Below are positions 8,114-17,325 of a DNA stretch of 64,000 nucleotides, in pieces. The translations under genes were made by a program, and so were the position numbers. Location of the stretch: assembly GCA_027924025.1 (NCBI GenBank), contig AP026970.1, positions 952,501 through 1,016,500 on the forward strand, in the 5' to 3' direction. Below the pieces are notes generated by a model. That model was not told where the DNA came from, made no database searches, and worked only from the letters and a program-made list of their open reading frames with translations. Within the stretch, counting starts at the first letter, position 1, and every line of letters begins with the position of its first letter. Origin of the DNA: Comamonadaceae bacterium OS-4 (lineage in GTDB: Bacteria > Pseudomonadota > Gammaproteobacteria > Burkholderiales > Burkholderiaceae_C).

Positions 8114-8467
8114 ATGGGATTGAGCACGCACGTACTGGACACCATGCACGGCACCCCCGCAGCGGGCATGTCGGTGGCGCTGTACACCACGCAGGGCGAG
8201 GGGGCAACGCTGGTGAAAAGCTTTGTGCTGAATGCCGACGGCCGCAACCCCGACGGCCCGCTCTATGACAACGCGAGCCTGCAAAAAGGCACTTACCGTT
8301 TGGTGTTCGATGTGGCCGGTTACTTCAAATCACGCGGCGTGACCCTTCCGGAGCCGAACTTTTTGAACCGCGTGGCGCTGGACTTCGGCGTAGCGCATAC
8401 CGACCAGCACTACCACGTGCCTTTGCTGGTCAGCCCGTGGAGCTACTCCACGTACCGCGGTTCTTGA
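8114..8467 (+). CDS. uraH: 5-hydroxyisourate hydrolase UraH (transthyretin-like)
   Basis: Hydrolyses 5-hydroxyisourate, the product of urate oxidation, to OHCU, which UraD then decarboxylates. 117 residues, normal for the family. The N-terminal STHVLD (His6), TDQHYHVPLL (His99/His101) and terminal YRGS motif are the hallmark active-site elements of transthyretin-like proteins. Start chosen at the ATG at 8114, preceded by an aaaggcaag ribosome-binding sequence; an in-frame start further upstream would fall inside the operator palindrome. Divergent from the gntR-puuE-allC operon. Confidence 0.95.
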   Translation: MGLSTHVLDTMHGTPAAGMSVALYTTQGEGATLVKSFVLNADGRNPDGPLYDNASLQKGTYRLVFDVAGYFKSRGVTLPEPNFLNRVALDFGVAHTDQHYHVPLLVSPWSYSTYRGS

Positions 8468-8471
8468 CAGG

Positions 8472-9005
8472 CTACATCTGGCCTTCGGTCAAGGTATCCA
8501 ATTGAAAACGTCCGCTCTTATGCCACAACCACGTATCGGTGTAGGTCACCCGGCCCATGCGCACGGGCGCGGGATAGGGGGCAGCTGCGCGTACCGAGCG
8601 CTCGATATCGGCCATGACCTCGGGGGCATGGCTGGGCGCGCGCATCCAGCGGATGTCGGTGACGTGGCCTTTGCGGTCGATATCCACCTGCAACACGCCC
8701 ACGGCGTAGAGCAGGGGAGGCATTTTTCCGCTGTAGATGCGCTGGGAGTTTTTGGCGTACAGGTGGCTTGCAGCGTCCCTGCGGTAATCGCGTGGCGTGG
8801 CCGCCTGGGATTGAAGCGCGGGTGGTGCCTCCGGAATCACTGCCGGGAGGGAGGGTTGGGGCGCCACCGCAACCGGAGGCTTCGCGGGTTGCGGGGCCGG
8901 TGGTGTCACGCTGCAGGCGCTGAGGATCGCCAACACGGTCACGCTGAGTGCGAGGCGGGTGCTGCTCCAACGGGGTGCAGGCACGAAAGGGGTCAATGGG
9001 GGCAT
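8472..9005 (-). CDS. Putative lipoprotein with TonB C-terminal-like domain
   Basis: 177 residues from the ATG at 9005, which has a good ggagatcc ribosome-binding site. The N-terminus has a hydrophobic segment ending in a lipobox-like LSAC near residue 31, then a Pro/Ala-rich linker (~32-70) and a C-terminal domain with VGVLQVDIDRKGHVTDIRW, typical of TonB/energy-transducer C-terminal domains. TonB proteins are normally anchored by an uncleaved helix, so a lipobox is unusual and the protein may not energise receptors. Convergent with uraH; lies between uraH and xdhC with no evident metabolic link. Confidence 0.6.
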   Translation of the reverse strand: MPPLTPFVPAPRWSSTRLALSVTVLAILSACSVTPPAPQPAKPPVAVAPQPSLPAVIPEAPPALQSQAATPRDYRRDAASHLYAKNSQRIYSGKMPPLLYAVGVLQVDIDRKGHVTDIRWMRAPSHAPEVMADIERSVRAAAPYPAPVRMGRVTYTDTWLWHKSGRFQLDTLTEGQM

Positions 9006-9093
9006 GGCGGATCTCCTTGTTTTTTGCGCCGTCGTACTGTGCAGCAAATTATGGAGTTGCGGAATATCGGAAGCCCTCAAAAGGTATCTGTTT

Positions 9094-9957
9094 GTGAGTA
9101 ATTTGTCTGCTTTATTGAGGGCGGTGCAGCAGCACCCGGTGGTGCTCGTCTCGGTGGTGGCGACCCGGGGCTCGGTGCCGCGTGATGCCGGCGCCTGGAT
9201 GGCGGTGTTGCCGACCGGGCTGTTGGGCACCATCGGCGGCGGCCGGCTCGAGCGCGACGCCGAGGCCGCAGCGCGCGCGCTGCTGGAGGCCCACCATACG
9301 GGCCAAGCAGTGGCGCCTGTGGAGAAGCGAATCGGTTTGGGACCCAGTTTGGGCCAGTGCTGTGGCGGCGAGGTGCAGCTGCGTTATGAGTTGGTGCAAG
9401 CGGCGGATGCGCCTGCATTGCGCGATCGACTGGCCCCTGCCTTGTGGCCGGTGGGGCTATTTGGCGGCGGCCATGTGGGGCAGGCGTTGGTACAGGTGTT
9501 GGCGCATCTCCCGTTTGAGGTGACCTGGGTGGACAGTCGCGATGGCGTGTTTCCTGAACAGGTGCCGTCCAACGTGCACTGCGAGCATTCGGAGCCAGTG
9601 CAGTCTGCCGTCGCAGACCTGCAGCCAGGCAGCCGTGTGCTGATCATGAGTTTCAGCCACGTAGAAGATCTGGACATCGTGGCCGCCTGCCTGTTGCGCC
9701 AACGGACCCGGGGCGATTTGCCTTACATCGGTCTCATTGGCAGCCGGACCAAATGGGCGGTCTTCAGCCATCGCCTGGCGGAGCGCGGCTTTACCGCGGC
9801 TGAACTGGCGCATGTCACTTGCCCCATTGGCGTGCCGGTGGTCAAGGACAAGCGGCCTGAAATCATTGCGGTCGCTGTAGCGGCCCAACTCTTGCAAGTG
9901 GTAGACCCGGCGGAGCCTGATGCGGCCGCGGGCGCTGCCGGACGATTGGAAACCTGA
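9094..9957 (+). CDS. xdhC: Xanthine dehydrogenase accessory protein XdhC
   Basis: Binds molybdenum cofactor and inserts the sulfurated form into xanthine dehydrogenase. 287 residues from a GTG at 9094 (SNLSALLRAV), preceded by aaaagg at suitable spacing. An alternative in-frame ATG at 9004 would add 30 residues without family character and overlaps the divergent gene. Features: ATRGSVPRDAGAWM, TIGGGRLE, SLGQCCGGEV and a Rossmann-like FGGGHVGQAL region, all typical of XdhC. Followed after 12 bases by puuD, so the two are co-transcribed. The xdhAB genes lie 34 kb away. Confidence 0.93.
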   Translation: MSNLSALLRAVQQHPVVLVSVVATRGSVPRDAGAWMAVLPTGLLGTIGGGRLERDAEAAARALLEAHHTGQAVAPVEKRIGLGPSLGQCCGGEVQLRYELVQAADAPALRDRLAPALWPVGLFGGGHVGQALVQVLAHLPFEVTWVDSRDGVFPEQVPSNVHCEHSEPVQSAVADLQPGSRVLIMSFSHVEDLDIVAACLLRQRTRGDLPYIGLIGSRTKWAVFSHRLAERGFTAAELAHVTCPIGVPVVKDKRPEIIAVAVAAQLLQVVDPAEPDAAAGAAGRLET

Positions 9958-9969
9958 GGAGAACACCGG

Positions 9970-11208
9970 ATGGAAAGCTATTTACTCGATTGGGCCAACT
10001 TGCTGTTGCGCTGGGTGCACGTCATTACCGCGATTGCCTGGATCGGTTCCTCCTTTTATTTTGTGTTTCTCGACAGCAGCCTGACGCCGCCCGAAGACGA
10101 CGACCTCAAGAAACAAGGGGTGAGCGGCGAGCTGTGGGCGGTGCACGGTGGCGGCTTCTATCACCCGGTCAAATTCGCGGGTGCGCCGCCCAAGTTGCCG
10201 GGCAACCTGCATTGGTTTTACTGGGAGAGCTACAGCACCTGGCTCACGGGCTTTGCTTTGTTCACCGTGTCCTACCTGTGGAGCGCAGGCACTTATTTGA
10301 TCGACAAATCGGTCATGGCCTGGCACCCGCATGCCGCGATTGCGGTGGCACTGTCATTTCTGGTGGTGTTCTGGCTGGCCTATGACGGTATTTGCCGGGT
10401 TTTCGGCAAGCGCAAACATGGCGATGCCATCGTAGGTGCGCTGGTCGCGGTGCTGGTGTGTGTGGCCTCGTACCTGGCTTGCCACTGGTTTGCCGGGCGC
10501 GCTGCCTTTTTGTTGGTGGGCGCCATGATGGCCACGGCTATGAGTGCCAACGTGTTCTTCTGGATCATTCCCGGCCAGCGCACCATGGTGAAAGACATGG
10601 CTGCCGGACGTGCGGTAGACCCTATCCATGGCAAGCGCGGCAAGCAGCGCAGCGTGCACAACACCTATTTCACCCTGCCGGTGTTGTTTGCCATGCTGAG
10701 CAACCACTACAGCTTTACCTACAGCCATCCGCAAAACTGGCTGGTGCTGATTGTGATGATGGGCGCGGGTGCCGCTATCCGCCAGTTTTTTGTGCTGCGC
10801 CATGGCTACAAGTTGGCCCGTAACCCGCACCCCTGGCCCTATGCGGCAGCCGGTGTGGTGGCGATTCTGGGTATGCTGGTGTGGCTCAAGCCAGCGCCAC
10901 CCGCCAGTGCCCCTGTTGCTACGAATTCTGTAGCGACAGGTGCAGGTACTGCGGGCGCTAGTGGCACTATGGGCTATCAAGACATCCAGCCTGTGCTGGA
11001 GCAGCGTTGCTACATGTGCCATGGGGCCGCGGTGCAAATGAAAAACGTGCGCGTCGATAGCCCCCAAGCCCTGAGCAGCCATGCCCAGGCGGTGTACCAG
11101 CAAGTGGTGGTGAGCAAAATCATGCCGATGAACAATGCCACCAACATCACCGATGCCGAGCGCGACATCGTGAAGCGCTGGTTTGAGGGCGGCGCAAAGA
11201 CCGAGTAG
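9970..11208 (+). CDS. puuD: Membrane cytochrome c urate oxidase PuuD
   Basis: Integral-membrane urate oxidase, 412 residues, oxidising urate to 5-hydroxyisourate and passing electrons through its own cytochrome c domain rather than forming peroxide (established for the PuuD family). About eight hydrophobic segments occupy residues 10-310. A Pro/Ala/Gly linker (~310-333) precedes a cytochrome c domain with the haem motif CYMCH at 347-351 and a likely distal Met in KIMPMNN near 384. The linker at ~316-332 is encoded by the interspersed repeat. Lies after xdhC; its product feeds UraH. Confidence 0.94.
   Translation: MESYLLDWANLLLRWVHVITAIAWIGSSFYFVFLDSSLTPPEDDDLKKQGVSGELWAVHGGGFYHPVKFAGAPPKLPGNLHWFYWESYSTWLTGFALFTVSYLWSAGTYLIDKSVMAWHPHAAIAVALSFLVVFWLAYDGICRVFGKRKHGDAIVGALVAVLVCVASYLACHWFAGRAAFLLVGAMMATAMSANVFFWIIPGQRTMVKDMAAGRAVDPIHGKRGKQRSVHNTYFTLPVLFAMLSNHYSFTYSHPQNWLVLIVMMGAGAAIRQFFVLRHGYKLARNPHPWPYAAAGVVAILGMLVWLKPAPPASAPVATNSVATGAGTAGASGTMGYQDIQPVLEQRCYMCHGAAVQMKNVRVDSPQALSSHAQAVYQQVVVSKIMPMNNATNITDAERDIVKRWFEGGAKTE
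10916..10965 (-). repeat. Interspersed ~50-bp repeat, copy inside puuD
   Basis: Match to the repeat in reverse orientation: ttgctac head of the complement, then a gtagcga-like core and gcgggcgctagtggc end. It encodes the linker between the membrane and haem domains of PuuD, without frameshift or stop. Confidence 0.55.
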
Positions 11209-11233
11209 CCGGCCCGTGCAGGTGGGCCTGCTG

Positions 11234-11860
11234 TTAGCGCTGTGCAGTTGCCAGACGCAAGGCCAGGCCCACAAACACGATGCTGGCCACCCGGTTCAGG
11301 ATTTGTTGGGCCCGCAGGGAGCGCTTGAAAACCTGCCCGAAACCCGCCGCGAACCACGCGACTGCGCCAAAGGTCAGCAGTGCCGCCAGCATGAAGACGC
11401 CACCCAACTGCACAATTTGCAGTGCCATGGAGCCTTGGGCCGGGTCGGCGAACTGCGGCAGAAACGCCAGAAAGAAAATGGCCACTTTGGGGTTGGTGAT
11501 GTTCATCATCACACCGCGCAGGTAGGTCTGGAGGGGCGACATCGCGCTCTCGGTGGTCGTGTCGGCAATGCCGACCGGTGCATGCCAAGCGCCCCAGGCA
11601 AGGTACAACAGATAGCCCGCACCGAGCAGCTTGAGCGCAGTAAACGCGGTCGCTGATGCCGCGAACACAGCCGCCAAACCGAATGCCACCGCAGCGGTGT
11701 GGAACAGCAAGCCACTGCACAAGCCCAGCACGACCAGGAGCCCGGCTTTGCGCCCATGCACCGCTGAGTGGAGCAAAACAAACACGTTGTCAGGCCCGGG
11801 TGACAGGGCGAGCAGCACCGAGGCTGCGAAAAAAGTCAATGTAGTGTCGAGTGGGAGCAT
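11234..11860 (-). CDS. LysE/RhtB family amino-acid exporter
   Basis: Inner-membrane exporter, 208 residues, with about six hydrophobic segments. The N-terminal LALSPGPDNVFVLLHSAVHGRKAG contains the SPGPD signature of the LysE/RhtB family, and ITNPKVAIFFLAFLPQF is the second family motif. The family exports amino acids or related metabolites; the substrate here cannot be assigned. Convergent with puuD and followed on the same strand by the aldarate operon end, with no obvious functional tie. Confidence 0.9.
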   Translation of the reverse strand: MLPLDTTLTFFAASVLLALSPGPDNVFVLLHSAVHGRKAGLLVVLGLCSGLLFHTAAVAFGLAAVFAASATAFTALKLLGAGYLLYLAWGAWHAPVGIADTTTESAMSPLQTYLRGVMMNITNPKVAIFFLAFLPQFADPAQGSMALQIVQLGGVFMLAALLTFGAVAWFAAGFGQVFKRSLRAQQILNRVASIVFVGLALRLATAQR

Positions 11861-11933
11861 GGCATCGTGCCGCGAATGCGGCGTACAGGGGCGATAGGGG
11901 TGGACGGGCTGCCATCCTAACGCCCCCCGGGGC

Positions 11934-12911
11934 TTAGTTGCTGATGATGGTGAGCAGCTCTTCGCGGGTGCTGGGGTCTGCCATGTACTTGCTGTACAGC
12001 GGCGACATGCGTCGCACCATGGGGGCCGGGTCTTTCACCCGCACAAACTGCACGCCCTGCTTGGAGGCCGTCTCCATCGCCGAAGCCACTCGCTTGTTCC
12101 ACAACTCGCGCATGATGGCGGCCGACTCGGTGCCGGCCTTGCTGAATGCTGCTTTGTCGGCAGGGCTGAGGCTGGCCCACAGCTTGGTAGAGACGACCAG
12201 TGCCTCGGGCGAGATCACATGGTTGGTCACGTAGACCGACTTGGCCACCTTGTAGTGCCCGGTCGATTCGAAGGAGGGCATGTTGTTCTCAGCGCAGTCC
12301 ACTTCGCCTTTTTCGAGCGCAGCCATCACTTCTTTGAGGGGTAGCGCTACGGGTGTTGCGTCCAGCAGCTTCACCATCTCCAGATACACCTCGGATTGCT
12401 GCACCCGGATCCGTGCACCGGCGAGGTCCTTGAAACTGTTGAGCGGGCGGTTCACACAGTAGAACGAGCGGCCTCCGCCGTCGTACCAGCCCAGCACTAC
12501 AAAACCGGCTGCCTGCAGTTTGGCGGCGAAGCGCTCACCCAGCTTGCCGTCCAGATGTTTGAACATATGGGCGGAATCGGTGAATAAAAAAGGCAGGTTC
12601 AGCGCCTTGAGACCCGGTGCTGCATCCGACAGGGGGCCGGAGCTGAATTCGGCCAGATCAATTTCGCCGGACTTAAGCATCTGCACCGCCTTGGGCTGGT
12701 CGCCCAAGGTAGCGTTGGAGAAGATTTCCACCTGGTAGCGGCCTTGGGTTCCCTGGGCCACCAGGCTGGCAAAGCGCTTGAGCGCCTCTGTGACCGGGTA
12801 GCCGTCAGGGTGAATATTCCACGCACGTAATTTGGTTTGCGCATGGCTGGTGGTACCCACCAGCAACAGGCAGGCGAGGGCAAAGCATCGCCATGGCGCG
12901 CGTGGCTTCAT
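11934..12911 (-). CDS. TRAP transporter DctP-type solute-binding protein (second copy in aldarate operon)
   Basis: Periplasmic binding protein, 325 residues from the ATG at 12911, giving a clean signal peptide ending near SHA-Q (~24). An upstream frame extension runs into garR. The mature sequence shows DctP family features: TQGRYQVEIFSNATLG, FLFTDSAHMFKHLDG, RIRVQQSEVYLEMV and ENNMPSF. Last gene of the operon, four bases after garR. It has no dctQM of its own here and could share the permease encoded at 17326-19100 (inference). Likely ligand a sugar acid or uronate. Confidence 0.9.
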   Translation of the reverse strand: MKPRAPWRCFALACLLLVGTTSHAQTKLRAWNIHPDGYPVTEALKRFASLVAQGTQGRYQVEIFSNATLGDQPKAVQMLKSGEIDLAEFSSGPLSDAAPGLKALNLPFLFTDSAHMFKHLDGKLGERFAAKLQAAGFVVLGWYDGGGRSFYCVNRPLNSFKDLAGARIRVQQSEVYLEMVKLLDATPVALPLKEVMAALEKGEVDCAENNMPSFESTGHYKVAKSVYVTNHVISPEALVVSTKLWASLSPADKAAFSKAGTESAAIMRELWNKRVASAMETASKQGVQFVRVKDPAPMVRRMSPLYSKYMADPSTREELLTIISN

Positions 12912-12915
12912 TGCA

Positions 12916-13803
12916 TCAGCCCTTGGCCACTTCGTGGGCACCCATGATTTCCAGGGCGCGCACCAAGGCAGAGTGGTCCAGGCCAGCCATGTCGTTAGCG
13001 GCACAGACTTGCATCAACTGGGCAGCCCCTGCGGTCTGGGGCAATGCCAGGCCCATGGCTTTGGCGCCACTCAGGGCCAGGTTCAAGTCCTTCTGGTGCA
13101 GGCTGATGCGGAAGCCGGGGTTGAAGGTGCGCTTGACCATGCGCTCGCCATGCACTTCCAGAATGCGCGAGGCGGCAAAACCGCCCATCAGCGCTTGGCG
13201 CACTTTGGCGGGGTCGGCTCCAGCCTTGCTCGCAAACAGCAGGGCTTCGCCCACGGCCGCGATGTTGAGCGCCACGATGATCTGGTTGGCCACCTTGGTG
13301 GTCTGTCCGTCGCCGTTGCCGCCCACCAGCGTGATGTTTTTGCCCATGAGCTGCAGCAATGGCAACACGGTGTTGAAGGTGGCCTCTTCGGCGCCCACCA
13401 TGATGGTCAGGCTTGCCGCCTTGGCGCCGACTTCACCGCCGGAGACCGGGGCATCCATGTACTGGCAGCCCAGCGCATTGATCTTTTGCGCAAACACCTT
13501 GGTATCAATGGGTGAGATGGAGCTCATGTCCACCACCGTCTTGCCGGCGCTCAGGCCTTCGGCGACACCGTCAGCGCCGAAAAGCACCAGCTCCACATCG
13601 GGGGTGTCGGGCAGCATCAAAAAGATGATGTCGGCTTTTTGCGCCACTTCCTTGGCGCTGGCGCAGGGTTTGCCGCCGGCTTGCACCAGGGCTTCGGGCA
13701 CATCGCCCTTGGTGTTCAGGTAAACGGTGTGGCCCGCAGCTAGCAGGTGGCCTGCCATTGGGTTGCCCATGATGCCGAGACCGATAAATCCGAGAGTAGT
13801 CAT
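12916..13803 (-). CDS. garR: Tartronate semialdehyde reductase GarR
   Basis: Reduces tartronate semialdehyde (2-hydroxy-3-oxopropionate) to D-glycerate using NAD(P)H, 295 residues. N-terminal dinucleotide motif GFIGLGIMGNPMAG (5-18), substrate-binding DAPVSGGEVGA (from 117) and the catalytic Lys in GQTTKVANQ (Lys170) are all present, as in beta-hydroxyacid dehydrogenases. Context after garD and garL specifies the aldarate pathway. It would also serve glyoxylate-derived tartronate semialdehyde. Separated from garL by 146 bases holding a long inverted repeat. Confidence 0.93.
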   Translation of the reverse strand: MTTLGFIGLGIMGNPMAGHLLAAGHTVYLNTKGDVPEALVQAGGKPCASAKEVAQKADIIFLMLPDTPDVELVLFGADGVAEGLSAGKTVVDMSSISPIDTKVFAQKINALGCQYMDAPVSGGEVGAKAASLTIMVGAEEATFNTVLPLLQLMGKNITLVGGNGDGQTTKVANQIIVALNIAAVGEALLFASKAGADPAKVRQALMGGFAASRILEVHGERMVKRTFNPGFRISLHQKDLNLALSGAKAMGLALPQTAGAAQLMQVCAANDMAGLDHSALVRALEIMGAHEVAKG

Positions 13804-13840
13804 AGTGAGATTGCGATGGAGTGGAAAAGATTTCGTTGAG

Positions 13841-13935
13841 CCAAGGAGGTTGGGTGGGAGTGCGTTCTGCGAAGGTCAAGGAGGAGCCCGCAGGGCGGGG
13901 GACACGCAGCAGAACGCGCTCCCACCCAGCCTTGG
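13841..13935. repeat. Long imperfect inverted repeat between garL and garR
   Basis: Arms of about 27-30 bases (13841-13870 and 13909-13935) pair as CCAAGG...GGGTGGGAG-n-GCGTTCTGC with one mismatch and a 3-base insertion, enclosing a 38-base purine/GC-rich loop. In RNA it would form a very stable hairpin between the garL stop and garR start. Could be a REP/MITE-like element or an intercistronic processing/attenuation structure. No transposase is present. Confidence 0.7.
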
Positions 13936-13949
13936 TGTCCGGAGAAGAA

Positions 13950-14732
13950 TTAGCCGAGGTACCGGTCCCGCAAAGCCTGCGTAGCGTTGCGGAACAGCCC
14001 CAAGTCGCTGCCAACTGCGACAAAGGTCGCACCCATGTCCATGTAACGGCGCGCATCGGTTTCGACCGGCGCGAGGATGCCGCTGGGCTTGCCCTGTGCC
14101 TTGGCTTGGGCGAACACACTGGCAATGGCCTCTTGCACCTCGGGGTGGTTGGCATTGCCCAAGTGACCATAGCCGGCGGCCAGGTCCGAGGGACCCACAA
14201 AAATGCAGTCCACTCCAGGTACAGCGGCAATCTCAGCAGTTGCCATCACGGCTTGCCGGCTCTCAATTTGGACCGCCACACACATGTGCTGGTTGGCTTC
14301 CTGAAAGTAATTGGCCACTGTGCCGTAACGGTTGCTGCGCTGCGCGACGGATACGCCCCGCATGCCCTCAGGCGGGTAGCGTGTGGCGGCCACGGCGTGG
14401 CGGGCTTCTTCGGCGGTCTCCACAAAGGGCACGAGAAAGTTGTAGAAGCCGGCATCCAGCAGACGCTTGATCTCGATGGCGTTGTTGCTGGTAGGACGCA
14501 CGAACGGAGCACTCACACTGTCCTTGAGCGCCATGAGTTGAGGCACAAAAGTGATGACATCGTTGGGCGAGTGTTCGCCGTCCAGCAGGATCCAGTCAAA
14601 CCCGGCAACACCCAGCACTTCGGTGCTGATGGCGCTGGCCAGGGATGCCCAGCAGCCGATCAGGCGTTTGCCGGCCAGCAGGTCTTTTTTGAACTGGTTG
14701 GGGAAAGGGCGGTAAGGGGTGGGGTAGCTCAT
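13950..14732 (-). CDS. garL: 5-keto-4-deoxy-D-glucarate aldolase GarL (HpcH/HpaI family)
   Basis: Class II aldolase of 260 residues that splits 5-keto-4-deoxyglucarate into pyruvate and tartronate semialdehyde. Family motifs: [14 protein letters not shown] (catalytic His at 54), PFVRP (Arg near 79), VQIESRQAV and [15 protein letters not shown], which supply the metal and pyruvate sites. Lies between garD and garR, which makes the GarL assignment more likely than other HpcH-type aldolases. Confidence 0.9.
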   Translation of the reverse strand: MSYPTPYRPFPNQFKKDLLAGKRLIGCWASLASAISTEVLGVAGFDWILLDGEHSPNDVITFVPQLMALKDSVSAPFVRPTSNNAIEIKRLLDAGFYNFLVPFVETAEEARHAVAATRYPPEGMRGVSVAQRSNRYGTVANYFQEANQHMCVAVQIESRQAVMATAEIAAVPGVDCIFVGPSDLAAGYGHLGNANHPEVQEAIASVFAQAKAQGKPSGILAPVETDARRYMDMGATFVAVGSDLGLFRNATQALRDRYLG

Positions 14733-14756
14733 GGCAGGCCTCGGTGGATTCGGGGG

Positions 14757-16322
14757 TCAGGTAATAGGGGCCGGGTTGAACAGCACAAGGGAGTTGTGCA
14801 ACTTCCAGTGTTCAGCCCAGGTTTTTTTGCGGCCGCTGGCGACCTCCAACATCAGGCGGAAGAGTTCCCAGCCCATGTCTTCAATCGTGGCTTCGCCATC
14901 GGCAATGCGGCCGGCGTTCACATCCATCAGGTCATGCCAGCGCCGGGCCAGATCGGTGCGTGTGGCGACCTTGATGACGGGCACTTCGGCCAGTCCGTAG
15001 GGGGTACCCCGGCCGGTGGTGAACACATGCAGGTTCATGCCGGCCGCCAGTTGCAGCGTGCCGCAAATGAAGTCGCTGGCCGGTGTGGCCGCGTAATGCA
15101 GGCCCTTGTGCTGCAGCTTCTCGCCCGGCGACAACACGCCGCTGATGGGTGCGGTGCCGGACTTGATGATGGAGCCCATGGCCTTTTCCACGATATTGGA
15201 AAGGCCGCCGGCTTTGTTGCCTGGGGTGGTGTTGGCACTGCGGTCGGCTTGGCCGCGGCCCAGATAGGCGTCGTACCAGGCCATCTCACGGGCCATAGCA
15301 TCAGCGATTTCCGGGCTGGTGGCGCGGGCGGTCATCTGCTCGATGGCGTCCCGCACCTCGGTGGTTTCGGAGAACATGACGGTCGCACCGGCGCGTACCA
15401 GCAAGTCGGTGCAATAGCCCACGGCGGGGTTGGCAGTCACTCCCGAGAAAGCATCGCTGCCACCGCACTGCACGCCTACCACCAGCTCACTGGCCGGAAT
15501 GGTTTCGCGGCGGCGCGCGTTCAGGCGCTCAAGGTGCGGCACCGCAGAGGCCAGCACCGAATCGATCATGCTCATGAAGCCGACGTGCTTGTCGGCTTGC
15601 AGGCACACCACGTCCAACGCTTCATTCGCTTGCAGGGGGATGCTCCCCGGGGGTAGCAGGCGCTCAGGCTGCAGCTTCTCACAGCCCAGGCTGACCACCA
15701 TCACTTCGCCGCCGAAGTTGGGGTTCTTGGAGATGTTGCGCAGGGTGCGGATGGGGATGATGGCATCTGGTGCATCAATGGCCACGCCGCAGCCGTAGCT
15801 GTGCTCCAAGCCGATCACGTCATCGACATTGGGGTAGCACGGCAGCAATTGCTCTTTGATGCGCTGGACCGCAAAGTCCACCACTCCGGCCACGCACTGC
15901 ACGGTGGTGGTGATCGCCAGAATATTGCGGGTGCCTACCGATCCATCCGCGTTGCGGTAACCCTCGAAGGTGTAGCCCGTGAGCGGCTCGGCGTTCCATG
16001 CCGGCGCAGTCGCCTTGGGCAGGTTGTCGAGCGCTCGCGCGTCCGGCATGTGCAGCAAACGTTCATGCACCCACGCGCCCGCAGGTATGTCTTTGAGCGC
16101 ATAGCCTATGGGTACGTTGTAGCGCAGCACGGCGGCGTCTTTGGCGATGGCGGTCAAGGCTACTTTGTGGCCCTGGGGCACGCGGTCCACCAGGGTCACG
16201 CCCTCGGGCAGAACGGCACCGGCCGGCAGACCACCGTCGTTGACCACGATGGCCACGTTGTCCGCCGGGTGCATGCGGATGCTGCGCGGCGAATCCGGTG
16301 GGGATGAAGGGTTCAAACTCAT
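14757..16322 (-). CDS. garD: Galactarate dehydratase GarD (UxaA family)
   Basis: Dehydrates galactarate (meso-galactaric acid) to 5-keto-4-deoxyglucarate, 521 residues, normal for the UxaA/GarD family. An N-terminal SAF-like domain (~15-95; [23 protein letters not shown]) is followed by the catalytic part with [23 protein letters not shown] and [13 protein letters not shown], including the conserved cysteines. Altronate dehydratase is the nearest alternative, but neighbours garL/garR and uronate dehydrogenase favour galactarate. Confidence 0.88.
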   Translation of the reverse strand: MSLNPSSPPDSPRSIRMHPADNVAIVVNDGGLPAGAVLPEGVTLVDRVPQGHKVALTAIAKDAAVLRYNVPIGYALKDIPAGAWVHERLLHMPDARALDNLPKATAPAWNAEPLTGYTFEGYRNADGSVGTRNILAITTTVQCVAGVVDFAVQRIKEQLLPCYPNVDDVIGLEHSYGCGVAIDAPDAIIPIRTLRNISKNPNFGGEVMVVSLGCEKLQPERLLPPGSIPLQANEALDVVCLQADKHVGFMSMIDSVLASAVPHLERLNARRRETIPASELVVGVQCGGSDAFSGVTANPAVGYCTDLLVRAGATVMFSETTEVRDAIEQMTARATSPEIADAMAREMAWYDAYLGRGQADRSANTTPGNKAGGLSNIVEKAMGSIIKSGTAPISGVLSPGEKLQHKGLHYAATPASDFICGTLQLAAGMNLHVFTTGRGTPYGLAEVPVIKVATRTDLARRWHDLMDVNAGRIADGEATIEDMGWELFRLMLEVASGRKKTWAEHWKLHNSLVLFNPAPIT

Positions 16323-16329
16323 GAAAGCG

Positions 16330-17304
16330 TCAGTCGGCTTTGATGTTGCGGGCGCTGATCAGCTTTTGCCAGCGGACGTACTCGGCCGCCTGGTAGCTGG
16401 CAAATTGCTCGGGCGTGTTGAGCACCAGTTCAAAGCCCAGCTCCAGCAACTTGGGGGCTACGGCAGGGTCTTTGATAGAGGCCACAATGGCATCGAACAT
16501 TCGCTTCTTGATATCCGTTGGCAGGCCTTTGGGTGCTGCCACCGCTTGCCAGGAGTTGACGTTGGCTTCCTTGACACCGCTTTCCTCCAGGGTAGGAACC
16601 TCGGGCAATAAGGAGGAGCGTTTGGCACTCGTGATGGCCAGTGCACGCAACTTGCCGGCTTTGATCTGGGGCAGGGCGGTGTTGATGTTCATGAACGAAC
16701 ACTCCACCTGATTGCCCAGCAGGTCGGTCATCACCGGACCGCCGCCTTTGTAGGGGATGTGCACGCCGCTGGTACCGGTCTGTTGCCAGAACAACTCGGC
16801 GGTCAGGTGGTCACTGCTGCCGTTGCCTGACGATGCAAAACTCATCTTGTCCGGGTTGGCCTTCAGGTAGCTGATGACTTCGGGCACCGACTTGCGTGCC
16901 GACGCCGCAGGCACCACCAGCACATTGGGCGCTTGGGCCACGATGGTGATGGGGTCCAGGTCCTTAAGGGCGTCGTAGTTTGCCTTGATCAGGTGCGGCG
17001 CAATCACAAACGGCCCGAGGGACGACACCAGAAAGGTATAGCCGTCTGCCGGTGCGCGCGCGACTTGCGCGGCGCCAATGGTGCCGGTGGCACCCGCCTT
17101 GTTGTCCACAATGAAGGTAAAGCCGGGGCCCAGCTTTTCAGCCATCTTGGTCGAGAGCGCCCGCGCAATCAGGTCGGTAGACCCGCCCGGCGGGAAGGGC
17201 ACCACGAGGGTGATGGGCTTGGAAGGCCAGGTGTCGGCCCGGCTCCAGGTAGGGGTGGTGGCGGCCACGGCCAGTCCGGCTTGCAGCAGTTGTCGGCGTT
17301 GCAT
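16330..17304 (-). CDS. Tripartite tricarboxylate transporter-type (Bug) binding protein
   Basis: Periplasmic binding protein, 324 residues, TctC/Bug family: [24 protein letters not shown] near the mature N-terminus and [25 protein letters not shown] are diagnostic. A signal peptide occupies roughly 1-23 ([20 protein letters not shown]). No TctA/TctB permease lies nearby; orphan Bug proteins are common in Burkholderiales and can act in uptake or sensing. Its place between dctM and garD suggests an aldarate or uronate ligand (inference). Confidence 0.92.
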   Translation of the reverse strand: MQRRQLLQAGLAVAATTPTWSRADTWPSKPITLVVPFPPGGSTDLIARALSTKMAEKLGPGFTFIVDNKAGATGTIGAAQVARAPADGYTFLVSSLGPFVIAPHLIKANYDALKDLDPITIVAQAPNVLVVPAASARKSVPEVISYLKANPDKMSFASSGNGSSDHLTAELFWQQTGTSGVHIPYKGGGPVMTDLLGNQVECSFMNINTALPQIKAGKLRALAITSAKRSSLLPEVPTLEESGVKEANVNSWQAVAAPKGLPTDIKKRMFDAIVASIKDPAVAPKLLELGFELVLNTPEQFASYQAAEYVRWQKLISARNIKAD

Positions 17305-17325
17305 GGTGTGCTTTCGGTGGAGTGT

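Noticed and set aside
13821..15656. 611-codon plus-strand frame across garL/garD
   Set aside because: Low-complexity Gly/His/Ala composition and antisense to two well-supported enzymes.
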